From positions 1 through 18,732 of the forward strand of contig NZ_JBMFWB010000027.1 of assembly GCF_049965695.1 (NCBI RefSeq): a stretch of DNA of 18,732 nt, written 5' to 3'. A model generated the notes under the pieces. The model searched no databases, was not told where the DNA came from, and saw only the letters and a program-made list of their open reading frames with translations. Position 1 is the first letter of the stretch; every line of letters starts with the position of its first letter. This DNA comes from Athalassotoga sp049965695. Lineage in GTDB: Bacteria; Thermotogota; Thermotogae; Mesoaciditogales; Mesoaciditogaceae. Positions 13,507-18,732 of this stretch are shown here, in pieces. The translations under genes and the position numbers were made by a program.

Positions 13507-14480
13507 GACTTTATCACCTTGCCTTTCTTTACGGATTCGTAAGCCATCAAAGCGACTCTAAGCGCTTCGAGTCCGTCTTTGCCAGTTACAGGCTCTTGAA
13601 GATCGTCTTCGATGCACTTCACAAAGTCTTTGAGCATGAGGTAATCCATATCATCTCCCCAGTAGGCGTATTTGCTGTATTGAATTCTGTCTGAGTACAT
13701 GATTCCATGCTGGGCAAACGCATCGACACTCATCGACCCTTTTGTGCCGGCTATCTCAAAGGTCACATCTCCCCACGTCGGAAAGGATTTCGGTCTTGAC
13801 CATGATGCGTCTAAAGTTGCAAAGATCTCATTTTTGAACTTCATCGATATTAGGCCGCAGTCTTCAACGGGTATGTCGTGGATCAATGTGCCCATCTTTG
13901 CATATACTTCTTTTACCTCGGATTTAAAAGTCCACCTTAAGATATCCACAACGTGAACTGTGTGATCAATTACGGATCCTCCTCCGGAAAGCGTTTTGTC
14001 TGTGAACCATCCGCCAGGCATCGTTCCATGATTCGTCGCACTTATCCCGATTATCTCTCCGAGTTTTCCTCCATTTATTATTTCCTTCATTCTCTTTACT
14101 GGAGGTGCGTATCTTACCGGAAAGGAGACCATGAGTTTGACTTTGTTTTCCCTGCAAGCATCTATCATATTTTGGGCATCTTCAATTGTCGTCGCGATTG
14201 GCTTTTCGACTATGACGTGTTTTCGCGCGCGCGCCGAATCTATCGTCATCTTTGCATGCTTTGCATTTGCGGAACATATCACAACGGCATCGACGGATTT
14301 GTCAGAAAGGATATCTTCGTAATCTTTGAAATACTTTATACCATGCCTTTGGGCAAAATCTTTTCCCTGCTTTTCATTCTCTTCCGCTATCCCTGCTATT
14401 TCAACCTTTTCTATGCGCTTCAAAGATTCAACGTAACTTTCCGCGTGCATGTGATCGCAACTCAAAATTCCGATCTTCAT
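13503..14480 (-). CDS. Gfo/Idh/MocA-family oxidoreductase (second of operon, glycine-poor Rossmann loop)
   Basis: A 325-residue NAD(P)-dependent sugar or polyol dehydrogenase-like protein. The family signature VEKPIA is at 91-96 with the catalytic-type Lys93. The Asp172-xxx-His176 pair (IDHTVH) matches the catalytic Asp/His of inositol dehydrogenases. The N-terminal strand-loop, KIGILSCDHMHAESY, lacks the usual GxGxxG glycines, having Ser-Cys-Asp-His instead. This is a known subfamily variation but could signal altered cofactor binding. The start is ATG 14480, 7 nt after GGAGG. It overlaps the upstream gene's stop by 4 nt (ATGA) and the downstream epimerase start by 4 nt, so the three genes are translationally linked. 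Substrate unknown. Confidence 0.88.
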   Translation of the reverse strand: MKIGILSCDHMHAESYVESLKRIEKVEIAGIAEENEKQGKDFAQRHGIKYFKDYEDILSDKSVDAVVICSANAKHAKMTIDSARARKHVIVEKPIATTIEDAQNMIDACRENKVKLMVSFPVRYAPPVKRMKEIINGGKLGEIIGISATNHGTMPGGWFTDKTLSGGGSVIDHTVHVVDILRWTFKSEVKEVYAKMGTLIHDIPVEDCGLISMKFKNEIFATLDASWSRPKSFPTWGDVTFEIAGTKGSMSVDAFAQHGIMYSDRIQYSKYAYWGDDMDYLMLKDFVKCIEDDLQEPVTGKDGLEALRVALMAYESVKKGKVIKS

Positions 14481-15490
14481 AATTTCACCTCCAGAGGTTT
14501 ATTCACCCTCATCGATTCTATGCAGGTCATGGCAACTTTCAACGCGTAAAGCGCATCATGGGCGGGAACGGGAATTTGTGAATCTTTTTCGACAGATTCA
14601 AGAAACTCCCTTATTTCGCGTGTATAAGGCTCTATGCCGGGAGAAAGTGGGCTTTCCGGAATAGAAACGCTCTCGGCTTTGCCTTTATTTTCTTCGAAAA
14701 GATTTAACTTCAAAGGAATGGAGTTAAAACTGCTGAATTCAACTAGGCCATCTGTCCCTGCTATCTCTATCTTCGCACCGAACTGGGTTCTTTGATTGCC
14801 TGACCAGTCGGAGACAAGGTGGGCGATAATGCCGTTTTCGAATTCCATCATCACAAGATCGTATTCTGGATCGAATGGCTCTTTTCTTTTAAAGACATTT
14901 CCGCGCGTGTAAACTTCTTTGACGGGGCCAAAGGTCCATGTGAGAAAATCTATGTCATGGATCAAAGAATCCTGAATCGATCCGCCGCTTTTGTCATGGT
15001 AACCGTACCATTCCCTCACTATGGCAGGATTCGGTCCTCCCCTGTACGTCCTTACCATCTTCGGAAGGCCAATAGAGCCAGCATTTATGACTTCGCGTGC
15101 CTTTATGTATTCGGGAAAGAACCTCAAAACGTGTGCTATCATGAACTTGACATCATTTTTGGAGGTTGCCTCTATCATCTTTATCCCGTCTTCGTAAGTT
15201 AAAGCCATGGGCTTTTCACAAAGCACATGCTTTTTTGCATTTGATGCTTTGATCACGAATTCACTGTGAAGATAAGTCGGCACGCATACATCGATAACAT
15301 CTATATCCTTTTTTTTGATCACATCTTCAGCGTTGTCGTAAGCATCCGCCCCAAAGATATCGGCGAGTTTCTTTGATCTTTCCGGTACGATGTCCGCAAC
15401 GGCAACAACCTTTGCATCGGGGATACTTTTGTAGCAATTGGCATGAACTGTCCCAATTCCACCCGCTCCAACTATTCCAATTTTAAGCAT
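14477..15490 (-). CDS. Gfo/Idh/MocA-family dehydrogenase (first gene of operon)
   Basis: A 337-residue oxidoreductase with a canonical Rossmann motif, GIVGAGGIG (5-13), and CEKPMAL at 91-97 (Lys93). Asp174-xxx-His178 lies in SIQDSLIHDIDFL, the catalytic arrangement of myo-inositol dehydrogenase (IolG-like) and 3-keto-sugar-forming dehydrogenases. GGSIQDSLIHDIDFLTWTFG is strongly typical of the IolG-like branch. The start is ATG 15490, 7 nt after GAGG. It is the promoter-proximal gene of a five-gene minus-strand operon and is coupled to the second dehydrogenase by an ATGA overlap. Function as an inositol or sugar 3-dehydrogenase is inferred from the family and not proven. Confidence 0.9.
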   Translation of the reverse strand: MLKIGIVGAGGIGTVHANCYKSIPDAKVVAVADIVPERSKKLADIFGADAYDNAEDVIKKKDIDVIDVCVPTYLHSEFVIKASNAKKHVLCEKPMALTYEDGIKMIEATSKNDVKFMIAHVLRFFPEYIKAREVINAGSIGLPKMVRTYRGGPNPAIVREWYGYHDKSGGSIQDSLIHDIDFLTWTFGPVKEVYTRGNVFKRKEPFDPEYDLVMMEFENGIIAHLVSDWSGNQRTQFGAKIEIAGTDGLVEFSSFNSIPLKLNLFEENKGKAESVSIPESPLSPGIEPYTREIREFLESVEKDSQIPVPAHDALYALKVAMTCIESMRVNKPLEVKL

Positions 15491-15525
15491 CTTATCACCT
15501 CAATTTTGATGATGGATTCATCTAT

Positions 15526-15542
15526 ATGATACACCCTATCAT
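15526..15542. promoter_or_regulatory. Inverted repeat, candidate operator ahead of the five-gene sugar operon
   Basis: ATGATA (15526-15531) and TATCAT (15537-15542) are perfect inverted arms with a 5-nt CACCC centre. They sit 36 nt upstream of the first dehydrogenase start and between divergent genes. The size suits a dimeric regulator. On the minus strand a TTGAAT just upstream of it is a possible -35, but its spacing to TATAGA (14 nt) is short. Confidence 0.45.
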
Positions 15543-15611
15543 TCAACACGTGATAAAATCAAAATAGAGATTACTCAAAAATTGTAAAGAGTGACGGGTA
15601 ACATGGCAAAA

Positions 15612-15617
15612 TAATAC
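15612..15617 (+). promoter_or_regulatory. Possible -10 box for the orphan exported protein gene
   Basis: TAATAC lies 56 nt before the start codon and is followed by an AT-rich stretch. A poor -35-like GTGAC motif lies 15-16 nt upstream. Together they are a weak promoter candidate only. Confidence 0.3.
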
Positions 15618-15672
15618 GATTTTTATAAAAAGATAGCCAAAAAACACGATGAATTTTAAAGGAGGTTATAAA

Positions 15673-16209
15673 ATGAAAAAAAGTATCATGATTTTTAGTT
15701 TCGTTATACTTGCCGGCATTTTATCCTTTGCAGGGACTGCAAGTTCAACAAACGTTGTAAATTGGTCAAATTTACCTTACACCCTGTCTGCCACCGTGGA
15801 AAGCCATACGATCTTCGGTACAAAGGTCGATTTTCATTCCGCCGTCAAGGACGGAGCGTTGGATCACTATTCAGCCTTTGACTTTGAATATCTGGTATTC
15901 ACATTCAACCGAAATTACATCGATAAATTGCCATACGGAATAACGATACTTACCTGCTCGATAAATCGCAATTTCTTTTCATGGGTTGTATCCTCTAAGG
16001 AATACCCGTGGGGGAAGGTCAGCATAAGTGCGCCTGCCGTCGGGATGATAGAAATGTTCGTCGTCGGTGGAGTTAGCCTGTATTTTCTTATTACCCACGA
16101 TCCTTTACCTATGTTCTACGGCCTTGGCGTCCTTACAGTTGAAAACTTCTTTGTCTCATCGCTTCAGACAAATTGCACGATAATTTTAGACAAAGAAAAA
16201 ACCTTGTAA
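15673..16209 (+). CDS. Hypothetical exported/membrane protein with Sec signal peptide
   Basis: I do not recognise this 178-residue protein. It begins with a clear Sec-type signal peptide: KK at 2-3, a hydrophobic core from about 4 to 18, and a likely cleavage near SFA-GT (after residue 20). The rest is rich in aromatic and beta-forming residues. One further hydrophobic stretch, about 119-141, could be a membrane segment or buried strand. Two cysteines (95, 168) might form a disulfide. There is no lipobox. The start is ATG 15673, 7 nt after GGAGG. An in-frame ATG at 15649 has no SD. The gene stands alone, divergent from the sugar operon and convergent with the acetyltransferase gene, with its stop only 6 nt from that gene's stop. 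Confidence 0.75.
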   Translation: MKKSIMIFSFVILAGILSFAGTASSTNVVNWSNLPYTLSATVESHTIFGTKVDFHSAVKDGALDHYSAFDFEYLVFTFNRNYIDKLPYGITILTCSINRNFFSWVVSSKEYPWGKVSISAPAVGMIEMFVVGGVSLYFLITHDPLPMFYGLGVLTVENFFVSSLQTNCTIILDKEKTL

Positions 16210-16215
16210 TTTTTT
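16190..16215 (+). terminator. Weak intrinsic terminator overlapping the orphan gene's stop
   Basis: ACAAAG (16190-16195) can pair with CCTTGT (16202-16207) with one mismatch around an A-rich loop. A run of six T follows after AA. The stem is AT-rich and short. It includes the final codons of the exported protein gene. Confidence 0.35.
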
Positions 16216-16710
16216 CTATTGTTTCACCCGGGCCATCAAATAAGCATCGATGTATTCTCCGTTTCTTATGGCATAACATTTGAGCGTGCCTTCGATTGTG
16301 AAACCGAATTTCTTGTACATGTTTATCGCTACTTCGTTGTCGGTGTAAACTTCTAATTCTATTCTTTTGAGATTGTACCAGTTATCGGCAAGATCCAGCA
16401 ATGCTTTCATAAGGGCAGTCCCTATGCCTTTGTGCTGGTAATCATCGTGAACGGATATTCCCAAAGCAGCACAATGGCGTCTTCTGCCCTTGAAAACATT
16501 CAATCCCGCAGTGCCGACAAGTTTGCCGTCCAATTCGGCAACAAGACTAATTGAGCCTTCTTCCTCTGTCATTCTGCTTACCATCTTTGCGGCATTTTCT
16601 TTCGATGTAAAAGGCATCGCAAGCGTGTTCGCACTCGCATTGGGACAGTTTCTCAATTCGTAAAACCCATCGACATCCGTTTTTTCAATCGTCCTTATCT
16701 TCAGCGCCAT
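16216..16710 (-). CDS. GNAT-family N-acetyltransferase, YhhY-like
   Basis: Transfers an acetyl group from acetyl-CoA to an amine. The 164-residue product has the GNAT fold landmarks: ISVHDDYQHKGIGTALM at 85-101, where QHKGIG (92-97) is the pyrophosphate-binding loop, and the beta-5/alpha-4 segment IELEVYTDNEVAINMYKKFGF near 117-137. The C-terminal CYAIRNGEYIDAYLMARVK closely resembles the end of E. coli YhhY as I remember it. The N-terminal NCPNASANTLAMPF also fits that group. YhhY acetylates free or tRNA-linked amino acids and aminoacyl nucleotides. Whether this protein does so is inference. The start is ATG 16710 with GGAGG 11 nt upstream. It follows gpmA by 32 nt and is probably co-transcribed with it. 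Confidence 0.88.
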   Translation of the reverse strand: MALKIRTIEKTDVDGFYELRNCPNASANTLAMPFTSKENAAKMVSRMTEEEGSISLVAELDGKLVGTAGLNVFKGRRRHCAALGISVHDDYQHKGIGTALMKALLDLADNWYNLKRIELEVYTDNEVAINMYKKFGFTIEGTLKCYAIRNGEYIDAYLMARVKQ

Positions 16711-16742
16711 AGTAAAGGTTCCCTCCTATTTTTGTGAAGGTT

Positions 16743-17489
16743 TTACTTCACTTTAGATTGATTGGCAACAGCCTCGGCTTTTTTCTCGATCTCCTCCTGA
16801 TTGCCAAGATAATAATGCTTTATCGGTTTTAGATTATCATCAAGTTCATACACAAGAGGAATTCCCGTCGGGATGTTAAGAGCGATTACCTCTTCATTCG
16901 ACAAATTGTCTAAATACTTTACCAATCCTCTCAAACTGTTTCCATGGGCGACGACGATGACTTTCTTTCCCGATCTTATAGTTGGAGCTATCGTTGAATC
17001 CCAATAAGGCATTACCCTGTTTATCGTGTCTATAAGGTTTTCGGTAAGCGGCAGTTCAGATTCTTTCAAACTCGCGTATCTTGGATCGTGGCCGGGATAC
17101 CGAGGATCATCTTTTTCAAGCGCCGGCGGCCTTACGTCTGCCGATCTTCTCCACAAAGTTACCTGCTCATCGCCGTACTTTTGCGCAGTTTCGGCTTTAT
17201 TCAACCCTTGCAATGCACCGTAATGTCTTTCATTCAATCTCCATGAATTTTGAACGGGTATCCACATCAGATCCATCTCATCGAGTGTTATCCACAACGT
17301 TCTTATGGCCCTTTTAAGCACAGATGTGAAGGCGATATCAAAATGATAACCTGAATCTTTGAGAATTTTACCTGCACTGTGGGCCTCCTGAGTTCCTCCA
17401 TCGGTAAGATCCACATCCGTCCAGCCTGTAAACCTGTTTTCTTTGTTCCACAAACTTTCTCCGTGTCTTAGAAACACAATTTTGTACAT
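16743..17489 (-). CDS. gpmA: 2,3-bisphosphoglycerate-dependent phosphoglycerate mutase
   Basis: A glycolytic enzyme interconverting 3- and 2-phosphoglycerate. The 248-residue length and motifs match dPGM. LRHGESLWNKENRFTGW (7-23) carries the phospho-acceptor His9. TSVLKRAIRT includes Arg60, RLNERHYGALQG includes Glu87, WRRSADVRPP is at 113-122, and VVAHGNSLRGLVKYLD is at 179-194 with the second catalytic His182. The C-terminal NIPTGIPLVYELD is canonical. The tail after residue 232 is charged and variable. The start is ATG 17489, 7 nt after GGAGG. A TATAAT box lies 33 nt upstream, so gpmA is the first gene of a short operon with the acetyltransferase. No other glycolytic gene is adjacent. Confidence 0.96.
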   Translation of the reverse strand: MYKIVFLRHGESLWNKENRFTGWTDVDLTDGGTQEAHSAGKILKDSGYHFDIAFTSVLKRAIRTLWITLDEMDLMWIPVQNSWRLNERHYGALQGLNKAETAQKYGDEQVTLWRRSADVRPPALEKDDPRYPGHDPRYASLKESELPLTENLIDTINRVMPYWDSTIAPTIRSGKKVIVVAHGNSLRGLVKYLDNLSNEEVIALNIPTGIPLVYELDDNLKPIKHYYLGNQEEIEKKAEAVANQSKVK

Positions 17490-17521
17490 TTAAAAACCTC
17501 CTCGATAATGTATTCAAATCT

Positions 17522-17527
17522 ATTATA
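17522..17527 (-). promoter_or_regulatory. -10 box of gpmA
   Basis: On the minus strand a perfect TATAAT lies 32 nt before the gpmA start, giving a leader of about 25 nt. At the 17-nt distance the -35 region reads TCAAAA, which is weak. A TTGAAG closer in is at the wrong spacing. Confidence 0.65.
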
Positions 17528-17575
17528 CCCAAATTTGACTTCAATTTTGAGTCATAAATTCCGGCAGGTGATTTG

Positions 17576-17631
17576 GCAGGTTGCACGTGGCTCGTGGCAT
17601 GGAAAATTGGCAATTGTCAATTGTCAATAAA
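17576..17631. repeat. Heptanucleotide-word tract in the gpmA/dehydrogenase divergent region
   Basis: Eight consecutive 7-mers in one phase: GCAGGTT, GCACGTG, GCTCGTG and GCATGGA-type words, then AAATTGG, then two exact CAATTGT units and CAATAAA. They combine the GCA-beginning family and the AATTG family seen in the tracts at 3129-3292 and 4578-4640. The tract ends 4 nt before the proposed -35 box of the downstream dehydrogenase gene. Confidence 0.78.
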
Positions 17632-17634
17632 TTC

Positions 17635-17664
17635 TTCACGTCTCACCAATTCGTATGGTAAGAT
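17635..17664 (+). promoter_or_regulatory. Promoter of the third Gfo/Idh/MocA gene
   Basis: TTCACG (17635-17640) and TAAGAT (17659-17664) are separated by 18 nt. The -10 is preceded by TGG, an extended -10 arrangement. The predicted transcript would start about 17671, only a few bases before the SD. Confidence 0.5.
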
Positions 17665-17685
17665 CAAGATATGGAGGTGAAAATT

Positions 17686-18627
17686 ATGAAAAAATTGAAA
17701 TTGGGAATAATCGGATCGGGCATAGCGGTAAAAGAGTTGCATCTTCCCGCACTAAGAACTCTCGATACGCTTTACGAGGTAAAGGCAATTTCAAGCAGAA
17801 ATATGGATCACGCGATCTCTCTTGCCAATGAGTGCGGAAGTGATGTCGTCGCCTTTGATGATCCTTCGAAGATGAAGGATATAGACGTTGTCGACATAGC
17901 GATACCGGTAAATCTGAATTACGATATGATAAAGATCGCCTTTGAAAAAGGCTGGGACGTGATTTGTGAGAAACCCATCGCCGAAAACACCCAAAGCGCA
18001 CGAAAAATACTTGAACTTCACGAGAAATATCCGCAAAGAATACTCTACATCGCCGAAAGCCACAGGCACGATCCGGCCATAAAGATAATAAAAGATCATC
18101 TTTCCGAAATCGGGGAGGTGGCCTTTTTCGATTACAAACTCGTTCTTCCAACAAAAGACAGCAAATACGCCAAAACGGAATGGAGAAAACATCCGGCGCA
18201 CGTTGGAGGCTTTCTTTCAGATGGTGGTGTTCATCACGTCGCATTTTTGAACGCGATTTTCGGCAAATATCTTTCTGTCGGCGGATTTGCAAAGCAGATC
18301 TCCGACTTCACGGATGCTTACGACACGATGATCATGAGCATAAAGTATGAAAATGGATTTGGCACCTATTCCGTCACTTATGCACCGAATTATGGAGAAA
18401 ATGAATTTTCAATCTACGGATCCCTCGGAACTTTAAAGATGAAAAATTCAAAAGTCACGGTCGTGAAGGACGATAATATCAAAGAATATCCTGTACCTCC
18501 GGCAAATTTCTTCGCAGAAGAATTTAAAGATTTTTACAATTGCGTCGTTAAACGCCAAAAACCCGTTTTGGGCGATCCTTACCTTGCATTCACAGACCTT
18601 GAAATGATAGAAAAAGTTATAAAGTAG
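17686..18627 (+). CDS. Gfo/Idh/MocA-family oxidoreductase
   Basis: A 313-residue NAD(P)-dependent oxidoreductase-like protein. LGIIGSGIAVKELH (6-19) is the Rossmann dinucleotide-binding loop (GxGxxx form). CEKPIAE is at 94-100 with Lys96. SDGGVHHVAFLNAIFG at 178-193 supplies the Asp179-xxx-His183 catalytic pair. C-terminally, FAEEFKDFYNCV near 281-292 is the usual helix that closes the substrate domain. It is only distantly like the two paralogues at 13503-15490 and slightly shorter. The start is ATG 17686, 8 nt after GGAGG. The in-frame ATG at 17671 lies before the SD and is rejected. It has its own promoter and is followed by a separately promoted gene, so it may be monocistronic. Substrate unknown. 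Confidence 0.9.
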   Translation: MKKLKLGIIGSGIAVKELHLPALRTLDTLYEVKAISSRNMDHAISLANECGSDVVAFDDPSKMKDIDVVDIAIPVNLNYDMIKIAFEKGWDVICEKPIAENTQSARKILELHEKYPQRILYIAESHRHDPAIKIIKDHLSEIGEVAFFDYKLVLPTKDSKYAKTEWRKHPAHVGGFLSDGGVHHVAFLNAIFGKYLSVGGFAKQISDFTDAYDTMIMSIKYENGFGTYSVTYAPNYGENEFSIYGSLGTLKMKNSKVTVVKDDNIKEYPVPPANFFAEEFKDFYNCVVKRQKPVLGDPYLAFTDLEMIEKVIK

Positions 18628-18652
18628 AATTAATTTACTAATACCAAAATGT

Positions 18653-18681
18653 TTTTCATTTTTACGATTTTGTGATATAAT
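18653..18681 (+). promoter_or_regulatory. Promoter of the gene at the right window edge
   Basis: TTTTCA (18653-18658), a 17-nt spacer, then a perfect TATAAT (18676-18681) preceded by TGA, an extended -10. It lies 31 nt before the ATG at 18713. This is the clearest promoter in the window. Confidence 0.75.
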
Positions 18682-18712
18682 AAAAATGAAAATTGCTTTT
18701 GGAGGTGTAGAA

Positions 18713-18732
18713 ATGAAAAAGTTTTTAACAAT
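18713..18732 (+). CDS. Start of a CDS cut by the window edge, signal-peptide-like N-terminus
   Basis: ATG 18713 lies 7 nt after GGAGG (18701-18705), behind a strong extended -10 promoter. Only six complete codons are visible (M-K-K-F-L-T). A lysine pair followed by hydrophobic residues is how exported proteins, for example ABC sugar-binding proteins, begin. The identity of the gene cannot be told from this window. Confidence 0.65.

Noticed and set aside
13953..14549. A 198-codon + strand frame opposite the Gfo/Idh/MocA genes
   Set aside because: It is the antisense of two genes with clear motifs, has no SD and no recognisable domain.
15491..15672. Riboswitch or leader RNA in the divergent region
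   Set aside because: I see only short dyads and AT-rich sequence, with no recognisable riboswitch core or leader terminator.
17684..18292. A 202-codon minus-strand frame opposite the third Gfo/Idh/MocA gene
   Set aside because: It is an Arg/Ser-rich shadow of a real gene and has no start signal.
18606..18640. Terminator after the third Gfo/Idh/MocA gene
   Set aside because: The AATTAATT-centred palindrome has no loop and no GC pairs, so I do not call it a terminator.

Overview
The window carries a bacterial chromosomal segment that looks like a Thermotogota member. The signs are arginine codons that are mostly AGA/AGG, many ATA codons, strong GGAGGTGA-type Shine-Dalgarno (SD) sites 7-8 nt before most starts, several TTG/GTG starts, and anaerobic electron-bifurcation genes. 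This taxonomic placement is inference. I found no rRNA, tRNA, CRISPR array, insertion sequence or phage gene. No gene-free stretch exceeds 300 bases.

Region 1 (1-9439, + strand) is a catabolic cluster for L-rhamnose. A partial aldo/keto reductase is followed by L-rhamnose isomerase, rhamnulokinase, a LarA-type lactate racemase, lactaldehyde dehydrogenase (AldA), EtfB, EtfA and an FAD-linked D-lactate dehydrogenase. Read together they predict rhamnose -> rhamnulose -> rhamnulose-1-P -> (aldolase not in window) L-lactaldehyde -> L-lactate -> D-lactate -> pyruvate. The last step would be coupled to an Etf as in the Acetobacterium Lct complex. This keeps lactaldehyde carbon in central metabolism, where anaerobes usually excrete 1,2-propanediol. 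A bidirectional terminator closes the cluster at 9452-9473.

Region 2 (9477-10640, - strand) is an ArsR-family regulator with a CVC metal-site motif, followed by two overlapping paralogous dicluster ferredoxin genes. A perfect 10-bp inverted repeat sits just ahead of arsR.

Region 3 (10706-15542, - strand) is a tight five-gene operon: two Gfo/Idh/MocA dehydrogenases, a TIM-barrel sugar epimerase/isomerase-like protein, a SIS-domain sugar-phosphate isomerase/deaminase and an aldo/keto reductase. It looks like a carbohydrate or aminosugar/polyol pathway whose substrate I cannot name.

Region 4 (15543-18732) holds an orphan exported protein (+), a YhhY-like acetyltransferase behind phosphoglycerate mutase gpmA (both -), a third Gfo/Idh/MocA gene (+), and the first codons of a further gene with a signal-peptide-like start behind a good promoter.

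The most unusual non-coding signal is a set of intergenic tracts built from consecutive degenerate 7-bp words. They occur at 3129-3292, 4578-4640, 6105-6238 and 17576-17631. They use a shared vocabulary (GCATATG-like, GATTAGG-like and AATTGAA/TTCAATT-like words), sometimes in inverted orientation.
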